Below, piece by piece: positions 48,130-57,005 of a stretch of 64,000 bases of DNA (positions are counted from its first letter, which is position 1; each line of letters begins with the position of its first letter). The stretch spans positions 1,426,001-1,490,000 of the forward strand of contig NZ_CP138332.1 in the NCBI RefSeq assembly GCF_033955345.1. Direction: 5' to 3'. The notes under the pieces are model-generated. The model made no database searches. It had not been told where the DNA came from and was given only the letters and a program-made list of their open reading frames with translations. The DNA is from Sphingobacterium bambusae (lineage in GTDB: Bacteria; Bacteroidota; Bacteroidia; Sphingobacteriales; Sphingobacteriaceae). The translations under genes were made by a program, and so were the position numbers.

Positions 48130-50100
48130 ATGCGCCATTTATTAGCAATTGTTTACATCTTCCTGTCGGGCATAGTGCTCGGACAAAACACCGAATTTCC
48201 TAACGTCAACCGGGCCTATTTTGCGGCACCTATACCCGAAATAGGGAACGACAAAAGTGCCGTCGTTATAGCCGAAGTGGGAAAAACCCAGTTGGAGATT
48301 GTCGAGTCCGAACAAGCTCTATTGGTTGTCCATGATTATAAAGCCCGTATTAAGATTTTGAAAAAAGAAGGTGTGGAACAGGCCAACTTCGAAATTCCGC
48401 TTTATGCTTTCGGCACAACGTTCGAAAAGATCGTGGAAATCAAAGGAAAGACCTACACCTTAAAAGACCAACAGATCGTAGAAACCGAAATGCCCAGCAA
48501 AGCTATTTTTTTAGATAAGGCATCACCTTATCTACATCTAGCGCGCTTTACATTGCCGCAGGTAGAAGAAGGATCCATCATAGACATACAATACCGGATA
48601 CTTTCGCCAGACATTCTTAATTTCAGATCTTGGGAGTTTCAGCAGGATATCCCTAAGCTGTCAAGCGTTTACACAGCGATCATGCCATCCACCTACCAGT
48701 ACCAGGTTTCTTTGAGAGGCCCCTATAAACTAAAAGATACCAAAAGCGAAATCTTACGGGAATATTTCCTGATCAATGGTACGCGGAACGACTGTTCAAA
48801 GATTACCTATATCATGGAAGATATACCGGCTTTTGAAGAAGAAGATTATATGCTGGCTGCCAAGAACTACAAATCTGCCATCAGCTTCGAATTAGAACAA
48901 TATTACCTGAGCAATGGATCGAAATTTAAGGTTACCAAGGAGTGGCGCGACGTTGACCGCGAGTTGCTGAGCGAGAAATCCTTTGGCGGTCAACTTAAAA
49001 AAGAAGATATTTTCGCCGACATGTTACCGGTGATCCTGCTGGATAAAAATAGTGCGAGTGAAAAGGCGCGTGCTGTATATGCCTTTATCCAAAAGAACAT
49101 CAAATGGAACGAAGTTTACGGCAAGTATGCCCAATATGGCATTAAAGAAAGCCTAGAACAACATAGCGGCAATGCTGCGGACGTTAACTTGGCACTGATT
49201 ACCGCACTCAATGCAGCGGGAATACCTGCATATCCCATTCTCGTTTCCACACGACAAAATGGAATCCCAAACAATTTACACCCCGTCATTTCAAACTTCA
49301 ATTATGTCATTGCCGGCGCAGAAATTGACGGTAAAACGGTCTTACTAGATGCAACGGATCATTTCACTTCCTTTGGTGAGCTTCCGTTGCGCTGCGTAAA
49401 CGATCGTGGACGAATCATCTATTCCAAGAAATCTTCCGAATGGATTCCGTTGGTTAATGAACAGCCCTCTATGATGACCTTCACCATACTCGGAAAGATC
49501 GACAGCGCAGAAAACATCACTGGCAAGTTAAGCGTCAGTTACAAAGGGCTTGATGCATTACGCAAACGAAACGAAATTGCTTCCTTTACTAGCGAAGAGG
49601 AGTATCTGGAAGATGTAACGGCAAAAACAACAAATATGCAATTGCAAAACGGAAGCATTACCAATCTGCATAACAATGATGAATTTTTGGTAGAGCAGTT
49701 TGATGTAGAGCTACCTCTTGCCGACTACCTACGCGACGGCGTGTTGAGTTTCAACCCGATTTTTCTGAACCGCATCGCCAAAAACCCGTTCAATCTCAAC
49801 GAGAGGCTTTATCAGGTAGATCTGGGCTCAAAGCGACATGTGACGCACAACGTTAACATCGAACTGCCCAGTCATTACTCCATAAAATCGCTTCCAAAAA
49901 ATGTGAGTATGAAGCTCCCTGAAGAAGCCGCTAAATACAGCTACCAAACCATGCATGAAGACAAGCATCTGGTCTTTAAGCAGATTTTATCATTGAACAA
50001 ACCCATATTCTCTGTTGATGAGTATTTTCACCTGAAGGAATTCTATTCGCGAATTATTCAGCAGCAGAACCAAGAGTTTGAGCTCCAGAAAATGCCGTAG
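48130..50100 (+). CDS. DUF3857 and transglutaminase-like domain exported protein
   Basis: A 656-aa secreted protein. A signal peptide (MRHLLAIVYIFLSG...) precedes a DUF3857 domain (about 40-210) and a transglutaminase-like domain (about 270-400) with VYAFIQKNIKWN and the region LEQHSGNAADVNLAL; the classical Cys is replaced by Ala-Asp there, so peptidase-type activity is doubtful, and LLDATDHFTSFG has the expected Asp. The C-terminal third is beta-rich. An in-frame ATG at 48100 would add 10 residues before the signal. It follows the ABC exporter by 58 bp. The role is unknown. Confidence 0.85.
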   Translation: MRHLLAIVYIFLSGIVLGQNTEFPNVNRAYFAAPIPEIGNDKSAVVIAEVGKTQLEIVESEQALLVVHDYKARIKILKKEGVEQANFEIPLYAFGTTFEKIVEIKGKTYTLKDQQIVETEMPSKAIFLDKASPYLHLARFTLPQVEEGSIIDIQYRILSPDILNFRSWEFQQDIPKLSSVYTAIMPSTYQYQVSLRGPYKLKDTKSEILREYFLINGTRNDCSKITYIMEDIPAFEEEDYMLAAKNYKSAISFELEQYYLSNGSKFKVTKEWRDVDRELLSEKSFGGQLKKEDIFADMLPVILLDKNSASEKARAVYAFIQKNIKWNEVYGKYAQYGIKESLEQHSGNAADVNLALITALNAAGIPAYPILVSTRQNGIPNNLHPVISNFNYVIAGAEIDGKTVLLDATDHFTSFGELPLRCVNDRGRIIYSKKSSEWIPLVNEQPSMMTFTILGKIDSAENITGKLSVSYKGLDALRKRNEIASFTSEEEYLEDVTAKTTNMQLQNGSITNLHNNDEFLVEQFDVELPLADYLRDGVLSFNPIFLNRIAKNPFNLNERLYQVDLGSKRHVTHNVNIELPSHYSIKSLPKNVSMKLPEEAAKYSYQTMHEDKHLVFKQILSLNKPIFSVDEYFHLKEFYSRIIQQQNQEFELQKMP

Positions 50101-50102
50101 CT

Positions 50103-50135
50103 TTTGGGCGGAGAACGATTAAAATGTTATATTCG
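50103..50135 (+). promoter_or_regulatory. Promoter of the BamA/TamA-like outer-membrane protein gene
   Basis: TTTG - 21 bp - TATATTCG differs from the consensus in one base of the -7 box. Predicts a leader of about 23 nt before 50163. Confidence 0.55.
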
Positions 50136-50162
50136 CAAACAACTGTACTCCACCATTGTTAA

Positions 50163-51476
50163 ATGGTGAAAAGACCATTCACATTCATGCGAAGTTATTT
50201 AGTCGTTCTCCTATTCCTGCTGACCCTCCAACCTGCTTCTGCACAAAACATCATCCTTAAAGATACCATCACTAATCAGGCAAAGGACACCATCGTTCCC
50301 ACATTCGAGCATCTCTATGATATCAGCGATGCTTTCAAGGACATCAGCCGGTTCATCCGGCGAGACACCTCCAAAAGAGTTCACCGCAAGCCATCCGGCA
50401 TCTCCATTCTCCCAAACATTAACTATAACCCGAGTATAGGTTTTCAGATTGGTGCTAAGGTTGTTGGAGGGCTTTACCTAGGCGAGCGAGAGAACACGGC
50501 CATGTCCACATTCGCCACGGCGCTTAGCTACACCACACGCGGAATTATGGTAGGCTATCTCGCACACGACACCTACACCCGCCATAACAAATGGAACGTG
50601 AAAGGTGGGGTGGTCATCGCCCGAATGGTGGCACTAGACTATGGCATGGGCATGGGGCATACCATTCCCACAGATATTCCGGAAGAAGAAGTGCTGAACA
50701 ATCCGGAACGCAACCGTTACGTGAATCAATATACCGTGTATGGCTTTAACGAGCGTCTCTATAAGCAACTTTCGCCAGGGATGTTCGTGGGCGCTGGCGT
50801 GTTCGTCGAATTGAAACGCAACATCCACACGTTGGGCACTTATGAAACAACGCCGTTGAACGTTTACAGCGAGCTCACGGGATATAACCCTAGCCGATAC
50901 AACAACAATGGATTGCAATTTAATTGGCAATACATGACTCGTGACAATCCAAACAGTGCTTACAAAGGTATTTATGCCGACATCGTGTTGCGCATGAGCC
51001 AAACTTGGATGGGCAGCGAACAAGCCTCTTACCAGTTGCAGACAGACTTCCGTAAATATTGGCCATTATCCAGCACTCGTCCAAACCATGTACTCGCCTT
51101 TTGGCACTGGGGATCCTACAACGTAGCCGGTCGCTTAGGCTACCTAGATCTCCCTGGCACCGGACGCGACACCTATGCTCGTATTGGGCGAGGATATACG
51201 GCTGGCTATTTTAAGGGTAATTCGTTCTTTTATTCGGAAGTTGAATATCGTTTCCCCCTATTGCGTAACCAATTTTTAAGCGGTGTGGTATTTGCAAATG
51301 TGCAAACGGCCGATGACCGACTAGGCACCACGCTTTTCCAAAAGTGGCAGCCTGCCGCCGGAACAGGGTTACGCCTACTGTTCAATAAAGCAACACGTAC
51401 CAACTTGTGCATCGACTACGCAGTAGGTCGATTCGGACAACGCGGTCTCTTTCTAGGTTTGAATGAAGCCTTTTAA
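50163..51476 (+). CDS. BamA/TamA-like outer-membrane beta-barrel protein
   Basis: A 437-aa outer-membrane protein with a signal peptide ending ASAQ. It lacks POTRA repeats: after an unstructured linker (about 28-85, HRKPSGISILPNIN) the whole sequence is a barrel of alternating strands, with an Omp85-type end (EVEYRFPLLRNQFLSGVVF, LRLLFNKATRTNLCIDYAVG) and terminal Phe. It resembles the bacterial surface antigen (D15) group. A second ATG at 50187 is equally possible as a start. The substrate is unknown. Confidence 0.83.
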   Translation: MVKRPFTFMRSYLVVLLFLLTLQPASAQNIILKDTITNQAKDTIVPTFEHLYDISDAFKDISRFIRRDTSKRVHRKPSGISILPNINYNPSIGFQIGAKVVGGLYLGERENTAMSTFATALSYTTRGIMVGYLAHDTYTRHNKWNVKGGVVIARMVALDYGMGMGHTIPTDIPEEEVLNNPERNRYVNQYTVYGFNERLYKQLSPGMFVGAGVFVELKRNIHTLGTYETTPLNVYSELTGYNPSRYNNNGLQFNWQYMTRDNPNSAYKGIYADIVLRMSQTWMGSEQASYQLQTDFRKYWPLSSTRPNHVLAFWHWGSYNVAGRLGYLDLPGTGRDTYARIGRGYTAGYFKGNSFFYSEVEYRFPLLRNQFLSGVVFANVQTADDRLGTTLFQKWQPAAGTGLRLLFNKATRTNLCIDYAVGRFGQRGLFLGLNEAF

Positions 51477-51557
51477 TACGGGCATACTAAACAGTCGAAA
51501 AACACATATATCAATATCCCGCCATCAGCGGGTATGGATAAAAACTACGGAAACAAA

Positions 51558-53636
51558 ATGCGTCACTTCCCCTCTATAATAGCCTTGTTCTGCCTGTTAG
51601 TTGGCAAATCGCCTTTATTGCACAGCCAAGAGCGACAAGATACAACAGCGTTGAAGCCGGTGAGCATTCAAGCTTACTTTCGGGAACAACCCTTACTTGG
51701 TCTAACGGCATCTGGTCAAACGATAGACGCCCAGCAGATACAGAGCCAACAAACCACTACTCTCCTTCCTTCTATAAACACCATAGCAGGACTACGCATG
51801 GAAGAGCGCTCGCCGGGCAGTTACCGACTGGCTATGCGTGGAAGCTTGATCCGTTCGCCCTTTGGTATCCGAAACACAAAAATATATGTAGGTGAATTCC
51901 CATTGACAGATGCCGGCGGAAACACGTACCTGAACTTAATTGATCCTGCCGCAATTGCATCAGTCAACATTTTGAAAGGTTCTGATGGTTCGCTCTATGG
52001 AGCCAACTCTGGTGGGATAATCCGCATAGAACCTAAAGGTTTTGGCAATCCGGCTACCAAACATGAGCTCCTGCTTTCCAGCGGATCTTATGGCCTCTTT
52101 CAAGAGCAGCTCTCTTGGCAGCAAAAAATAGCAGACAATTATTCCTTCTCGTTCGACCAGTCGTTTACCCGATCGGATGGCTATCGCGAAAACACAGCCT
52201 TGAACAAAAAGACTTTTCAGACAGCGCATCAATGGAATTACTCCACTGATAACAGCCTGCAATTGTTTCTGCTCTATGCGAACCTTGGCTATCGCACCCC
52301 AGGAGGGTTGACCGAGACGCAAATGCAGGAGAATCCGAGGCAGGCTCGTCCAGCGGGCGGCCCCAATCCGGGGGCTGCGGAACAGCAGGCAGGCATCTAC
52401 AACAAAACGTTTTATGGAGGCTTGGCACACCGAGCGAAGATCAGCAACAAGCTATCCCATTCGGTAAGCATTTTTGGTTCAAACACCGATCTAGAAAATC
52501 CATTTATCACCAATTACGAGATACGATCTGAGCGAAATCTAGGCCTTCGAACCTTCTTTTCTTTCGTAGAGGAAAAAAACGAAGCTTTTACTTGGCAGAT
52601 GCAATTGGGATTTGAAGGACAAAAGGGTTGGAACAGCATCAGAAATTTTGACAATGTAGGTGGTCGAGCCACAACGATGCAGTACAACGACGACCTTGAC
52701 AACCTGCAAACCAGTTTTTTCTATCGTGCCTCCGCAACGATACTCAACAACCTTAACGTCGAGGCTTCTCTTGGGCTTAACCGCTCCAGCATCGATTTTA
52801 CGCGATTATATCCTATTGCCGACGTCGGCAATGGCAACATTGACTTTGGCAATATCTGGATGCCGCGCGTTGCCGCATCCTATCGTCTCCACGATCAGTT
52901 TGCTTTCCGTGGCTCTATCTCCCGAGGATATTCGGCGCCTACCTTGGCCGAAGTACGCTCATCAGATAACAGCATTAATCTCGACCTTGAGGCCGAGACG
53001 GGCACCAACTATGAACTGGGTTTCCGCTGGGAAAGCAGTAACAGACGCTTTGTGGCTGATGCCGCTTACTATATATACCGGATGAACAACGGTATTGTGC
53101 GGCAGCAACGTAACGATGGCGCAGAGTTTTATGTCAATGCAGGAGAAATGAACCAAAAAGGAATAGAGGCCAGCCTACTCGCCTACTTGATCCAACCGTC
53201 GACTTCCGGCTTCATTCGCAGCCTAAGCTATCAAACGGCACTAACCCGTAATTTTTATATCTTCGGAAACTACGTGAACGGTGAAGACGACTTCTCCGGC
53301 AATGACATCACAGCCGTTCCCGATTGGACCGTTGCCAATACCTTGAACCTGCAATTTCCGAGTGCGGTGTTTCTACATATCTTCCATCACTATGTATCCG
53401 ACATGCCACTCAATGATGCCAACACGGTATTTGCGAATAAATATAACTTGATGCAAGCAAAAGCGGGTATCAACATCCCCTTGCAGAAGCCTGTGTCCCT
53501 GCAGCTCTTCGTTGGTGCTGACAACATCCTGAATGAGCGCTACAGCCTAGGCAATGATATCAATGCATTTGGCAACCGTTTTTTTAACCCCGCACCGCCA
53601 AGAAATTATTATGCTGGAGTAAAAGTCGGTTTTTAA
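51558..53636 (+). CDS. TonB-dependent outer-membrane receptor
   Basis: A 692-aa receptor. A signal peptide (ending LLHSQE) precedes the plug domain (about 35-160; LRMEERSPGSYRLAMRGS, INILKGSDGSLYGANSGG) and a 22-strand barrel ending in KVGF. No SusD-like partner or carboxypeptidase-like N-terminal domain is present, so it is not a SusCD glycan system; metal chelates, cobalamin or peptides are more probable cargo. An upstream in-frame ATG at 51534 would add 8 residues. DUF4180 follows 21 bp downstream. Confidence 0.93.
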   Translation: MRHFPSIIALFCLLVGKSPLLHSQERQDTTALKPVSIQAYFREQPLLGLTASGQTIDAQQIQSQQTTTLLPSINTIAGLRMEERSPGSYRLAMRGSLIRSPFGIRNTKIYVGEFPLTDAGGNTYLNLIDPAAIASVNILKGSDGSLYGANSGGIIRIEPKGFGNPATKHELLLSSGSYGLFQEQLSWQQKIADNYSFSFDQSFTRSDGYRENTALNKKTFQTAHQWNYSTDNSLQLFLLYANLGYRTPGGLTETQMQENPRQARPAGGPNPGAAEQQAGIYNKTFYGGLAHRAKISNKLSHSVSIFGSNTDLENPFITNYEIRSERNLGLRTFFSFVEEKNEAFTWQMQLGFEGQKGWNSIRNFDNVGGRATTMQYNDDLDNLQTSFFYRASATILNNLNVEASLGLNRSSIDFTRLYPIADVGNGNIDFGNIWMPRVAASYRLHDQFAFRGSISRGYSAPTLAEVRSSDNSINLDLEAETGTNYELGFRWESSNRRFVADAAYYIYRMNNGIVRQQRNDGAEFYVNAGEMNQKGIEASLLAYLIQPSTSGFIRSLSYQTALTRNFYIFGNYVNGEDDFSGNDITAVPDWTVANTLNLQFPSAVFLHIFHHYVSDMPLNDANTVFANKYNLMQAKAGINIPLQKPVSLQLFVGADNILNERYSLGNDINAFGNRFFNPAPPRNYYAGVKVGF

Positions 53637-53657
53637 AGAATTCCGTAGCTTTAGCTT

Positions 53658-54017
53658 ATGGAAATTATTGGACATCAGCTAAACGGAAAAAATATAGCGA
53701 CGGTAAAAGGAGATGCTCCTATTGTTCGGGATGTGGAATCTGCGATCGATCTCATCGGAAACGTGTACTATTTGGGTTATGATGCGCTGGTACTACATGA
53801 AGCCGACTTTGTACCCGATTTTTTTGTGTTAAAAACGAAATTAGCAGGCGAAGTATTACAGAAGTTCAGCAACTACCGCGTGCGCCTAGCGATTGTGGGC
53901 GACTGGTCGGAAGTGGATTCCAGTAGTCTACGAGATTTTATTCGTGAAAGCAATGCTGGAAGAATTGTTTTTTTCGCCAACAGCGAGCAAGAAGCGATGA
54001 ATAGACTGGTGGAGTGA
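53658..54017 (+). CDS. DUF4180 domain protein
   Basis: A 119-aa cytosolic protein of the DUF4180 family, which resembles STAS-like alpha/beta folds. Visible features are ESAIDLIGNVYYLGYDA and EADFVPDFFVLKTKLAGEVL, then an acidic C-terminal helix. Function is unknown. It follows the TonB-dependent receptor closely. A TAGCTTTA sequence, one mismatch from the -7 consensus, ends 4 nt before its ATG. Its TGA stop is also the first arm of the first hairpin in the neighbouring repeat cluster. Confidence 0.8.
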   Translation: MEIIGHQLNGKNIATVKGDAPIVRDVESAIDLIGNVYYLGYDALVLHEADFVPDFFVLKTKLAGEVLQKFSNYRVRLAIVGDWSEVDSSSLRDFIRESNAGRIVFFANSEQEAMNRLVE

Positions 54018-54179
54018 CCCAATCGGGGTCAAATATCTATAGCACCATACAATAAACACCATTTTCGACTACGAAGGAGTCGTACATACTTACAGCACTA
54101 GCGGTTTCACTGCGACCCACGATGGGGTCGTCGTTGCAGCCTATACATTTTCTATAAATATGTGACCTCTACGAGGTCA
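54015..54179. repeat. Cluster of four REP-like hairpins beside a Y1 transposase
   Basis: Four short palindromes occur within 165 bp: 54015-54031 (TGACCC-5 nt-GGGTCA), 54066-54082 (CGACT-7 nt-AGTCG), 54113-54130 (CGACCC-6 nt-GGGTCG) and 54163-54179 (TGACCTC-3 nt-GAGGTCA). All are variants of a GACC/GGTC stem. Two are next to a similar CTAGCG-TT sequence (54098 and 54181). The adjacent gene encodes a Y1 HUH transposase, whose relatives act on such hairpins. The remaining bases to 54268 show nothing more. Confidence 0.6.
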
Positions 54180-54268
54180 GCTAGCGTTCCGTGATATCAA
54201 TAATGTCGTTAAAAACAAGAGCTGGCGAAAAAACGAAAAAAACAACACTAATAAACATAGCTAAACTA

Positions 54269-54724
54269 CTAAAAATCAAACAAGAAATCTTCGCTGTAGT
54301 CCACCTCGTATCGATCTAACAAAGCTCTGTACTCCTCCCGAAAAGATCGCCGTTGATGATGTTTTTTTTGATTGCTGATGTAAGAGATAACTTTTTCTAA
54401 TGCCGAATGGCTACATGAAAACGCAGCATAGCCTTCTTGCCACTGAAACTTAAACGCAGTTCTTTTATGTTTCCTGATAAACTCGCCAGACGATTTCTTA
54501 ATTTCACGTACTAAATCGGACAAACAACAACTGGGCTTCATGCCAATAAGAATGTGGATGTGATCAGGCATCCCATTGATAGCAAGCATCTTTTGTCCCT
54601 TATTGCGAACAATCCCGGTGATGTACATATACAATTCTTCTTCCCAAGAGTGCTGTAAAGCGAAATCTCTAGCTTTAACGGCAAAAATTATATGAATATA
54701 AATTTGTGAAAAAGTTGCTGACAT
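54269..54724 (-). CDS. IS200/IS605-type Y1 transposase (RAYT-like)
   Basis: A 151-aa HUH single-strand transposase. The metal-binding His55-x-His57 (MPDHIHILIG) and catalytic Tyr115 (SYISNQKKHH), with the helper Gln119, are intact, so the enzyme should be active. The N-terminus (YIHIIFAVKARD) and C-terminal YRALLDRYEVDY match the Bacteroidota subgroup. No partner TnpB is present, and no clear insertion-sequence ends were seen on the right side. Because hairpin repeats lie on one side, it may be a domesticated REP-associated transposase rather than a free element. Confidence 0.88.
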   Translation of the reverse strand: MSATFSQIYIHIIFAVKARDFALQHSWEEELYMYITGIVRNKGQKMLAINGMPDHIHILIGMKPSCCLSDLVREIKKSSGEFIRKHKRTAFKFQWQEGYAAFSCSHSALEKVISYISNQKKHHQRRSFREEYRALLDRYEVDYSEDFLFDF

Positions 54725-54829
54725 CTAATTGGTTCATAATTTACATCTAAAGTACAAAACTTCAATTGATTTACAACAAAGAAAAAAGCAATCATTAAAG
54801 TTTACTTACTCCTCAAAACCACGTAACAT

Positions 54830-56008
54830 TTATCCCAACAATTTCTCCAAATGGTGATAACCAATGCCGAAATATGCCTTACTTTCTTCGATTTTAGCTT
54901 TTATTTCAGCCTGACGTGCAGCATTCGTGCCTTTTTTAACACCAACAACTAACACATTTTTAGGCGTATGCGCATCGGAGACAAACTGAAAAACCTTTGT
55001 TTGATAGCCGTAATACTCCATAATGAGTGCACGCAACCCATCGGTCAGCATCTCGGCTTGACGTTCTAAAAAGATACCATGCTTCAGTAAAAAATCCAGT
55101 TCATTCTTCGCCTTCCCTTTTTCCATCTCCCGGCGAATCTGCTTGTGGCAGCAAGGCGCCACAACAATGAGATCCGCGTTGTTTTTAATGCCTTTAGCAA
55201 TCGCATCGTCCGTCGCGGTGTCGCAGGCATGTAAGGCGATCAACACGTTTAACGCATGGCTAGGCTCATAAGAATCGATGCTTCCTTCCACAAAGGACAG
55301 CTGATCGAAATCGGCACGCTGCGCCACTTCGTTGCAAAAATCAACCAAATCTTTACGATACTCCACCCCCGTGACCGCAACATCTCTATGTAATACATTC
55401 CTGAGGTAATCGTAAAGCGCAAAAGTGAGGTATCCCTTTCCCGAACCCATGTCTACAACCTGTAGTTGCTCGTTTTGGGGTAGATCTACCAACATACCAT
55501 TCAATATTTCTATGTAATGGTTTATTTGCTTCCACTTATCTTGCGCATTCTTGTACACCTTGCCCTCGGCATCCGTTAGGCGCAGTTCCTGTAAATAACG
55601 CTTGCTTCCTTGCTGTAGCCTTCTTTCCTTGGATTCATCATGGCTCCGTGAGGTCGGCTTTTTTGCGGTGGCCTTCTCCTGTCTAATCGACCATTTACCC
55701 TGTTTTCCCCATTCGCATACCACATTGGCGGAGGCTGTAAAGAGTGTCGCTATCCGAAATGCAGACACGGACAACAAATCCTGTAGTTGCGAGAGCCCTT
55801 CTTCAATACTGTAATTTTTGGTCAGGTCACGCGTTTGGTAACGATAGGTGAAAGACAACATCAACACACGCTTGATCAAAACCAGCTTAACATAGACGTT
55901 TTTTAAAGCCGCCTCTTCACCTCGGTAATTGCCCAAGGAAAGCTTAATAAAGTCTTCAGTTCTGATGCTTTGGGAAAGTTGTTCGATAAATGTGGCCTGA
56001 CTGTCCAT
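54830..56008 (-). CDS. SAM-dependent methyltransferase, Methyltransf_32/GSTCD-like
   Basis: A 392-aa protein. The N-terminal ~170 residues are helical and basic without known motifs. From about residue 185 a class I methyltransferase domain starts, with SAM motif I VVDMGSGKGYLTFALYDYL, then HACDTATDDAIAKG and APCCHKQ, which are typical of the GSTCD-like/Methyltransf_32 group. The substrate is unknown. The start at 56008 is 19 nt after the exact -7 box TATCTTTG (56028-56035); the longer frame to 56074 is rejected. Confidence 0.83.
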   Translation of the reverse strand: MDSQATFIEQLSQSIRTEDFIKLSLGNYRGEEAALKNVYVKLVLIKRVLMLSFTYRYQTRDLTKNYSIEEGLSQLQDLLSVSAFRIATLFTASANVVCEWGKQGKWSIRQEKATAKKPTSRSHDESKERRLQQGSKRYLQELRLTDAEGKVYKNAQDKWKQINHYIEILNGMLVDLPQNEQLQVVDMGSGKGYLTFALYDYLRNVLHRDVAVTGVEYRKDLVDFCNEVAQRADFDQLSFVEGSIDSYEPSHALNVLIALHACDTATDDAIAKGIKNNADLIVVAPCCHKQIRREMEKGKAKNELDFLLKHGIFLERQAEMLTDGLRALIMEYYGYQTKVFQFVSDAHTPKNVLVVGVKKGTNAARQAEIKAKIEESKAYFGIGYHHLEKLLG

Positions 56009-56027
56009 AAAAAAAGTATTTGGGCAG

Positions 56028-56035
56028 CAAAGATA
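56028..56035 (-). promoter_or_regulatory. -7 box of the methyltransferase gene
   Basis: TATCTTTG on the minus strand, exact match. The nearest TTTG upstream is only 16 bp away. It fixes the start at 56008. Confidence 0.55.
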
Positions 56036-56118
56036 AGCATTTGAAGGAATACAAACGGATGTACGATGAAGCAATGTCTAAGCGACTGCTAATTTTACAT
56101 AGCCTTAACAGCTAGTAC

Positions 56119-56150
56119 TTTGCTTATCGCCCCTTATTTCATTAGATTTG
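56119..56150 (+). promoter_or_regulatory. Canonical promoter abutting the HAD phosphatase start codon
   Basis: TTTG - 20 bp - TAGATTTG matches the consensus at all fixed bases. The box ends 4 nt before the ATG at 56155. Since the catalytic DxD begins at residue 12, the ATG cannot be placed further downstream, so the mRNA is predicted to be leaderless. Confidence 0.8.
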
Positions 56151-56154
56151 TGTT

Positions 56155-56943
56155 ATGCAGTACCCAACAATCAAGGCCGTTTTTTTTGACATTGACGGCA
56201 CCCTGCTGAGCTTCAACACACATGAAGTTCCAGCATCTACAAAAGACGCGATCAAATTGCTTCAGGATCAAGGAATTAAAGTTATTGTTTCCACCGGACG
56301 TTCGATCAACAGCATAGAGCACATTAAATATTTGGACTTCGATGGCTTTATAACTTTTAATGGTGGCTATTGTGTCACCGTAGACGGCGAAGTCCTCTTC
56401 AAACAGGCCTTGCATGCAGACGACATCCAAGCGGTATTGGATTACACGAAGGAGAAACCGCTCAGTTTCTCTTTTATGTCCGAAAAGGAAATAACAATTT
56501 TTGATGTAACGCCTGAAATTGCAGGTATGTATGCACACTTAAACCTACCCGTCCCCCCTTTAGTGGACAAAGAAAAAGTCGACATAAATAGTATTTTGCA
56601 GACCAACATATTTCTAGGCCCGGAAGACGAGCAAGCGTTTATGAACGCTGTCATGCCCAACTCGGTCGCCTCGCGTTGGACCCCGCTTTTTGCAGATGTC
56701 AACCCTATGGGACAAAGTAAGCAAGTGGGCATAGATATCTTCTGTAAACATTTCGGTATAGACTTATCCCAAACCATGGCTTTCGGTGACGGTGGAAACG
56801 ACATCACGATGCTGCAGCATGTGGGCATTGGGGTAGCCATGGGCAACGCCAATCCCGAAGTGAAGGCCATTGCCGATCATATCACCACAGATGTCGATCA
56901 TGACGGTATTTGGCAAGCCTTAAAGCACTTTCACCTGATCTAA
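56155..56943 (+). CDS. Cof-type HAD-IIB phosphatase
   Basis: A 262-aa cytosolic phosphatase. Motif I is D12-x-D14 (FDIDGTLLSF), motif II the Ser/Thr in VSTGRS, motif III the Lys of QSKQVGIDIF, and motif IV FGDGGNDITML. The C2-type cap between the motifs makes it HAD-IIB, where sugar phosphates and phosphorylated cofactors are usual substrates. The start is fixed by the position of motif I and by the promoter just before it. A terminator follows. Confidence 0.93.
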   Translation: MQYPTIKAVFFDIDGTLLSFNTHEVPASTKDAIKLLQDQGIKVIVSTGRSINSIEHIKYLDFDGFITFNGGYCVTVDGEVLFKQALHADDIQAVLDYTKEKPLSFSFMSEKEITIFDVTPEIAGMYAHLNLPVPPLVDKEKVDINSILQTNIFLGPEDEQAFMNAVMPNSVASRWTPLFADVNPMGQSKQVGIDIFCKHFGIDLSQTMAFGDGGNDITMLQHVGIGVAMGNANPEVKAIADHITTDVDHDGIWQALKHFHLI

Positions 56944-56947
56944 AAAC

Positions 56948-56982
56948 AAAAGAGCCTTTAGTAAAAACTGAAGGCTCTTTTT
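56948..56982. terminator. Bidirectional terminator between HAD phosphatase and trxB
   Basis: A 12-bp stem (AGAGCCTTTAGT / ACTGAAGGCTCT, one G-T pair) with loop AAAA, flanked by A and T runs, serves both convergent genes. Confidence 0.9.
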
Positions 56983-57005
56983 GTTTTTAGTATAGAAATA
57001 CGCGT

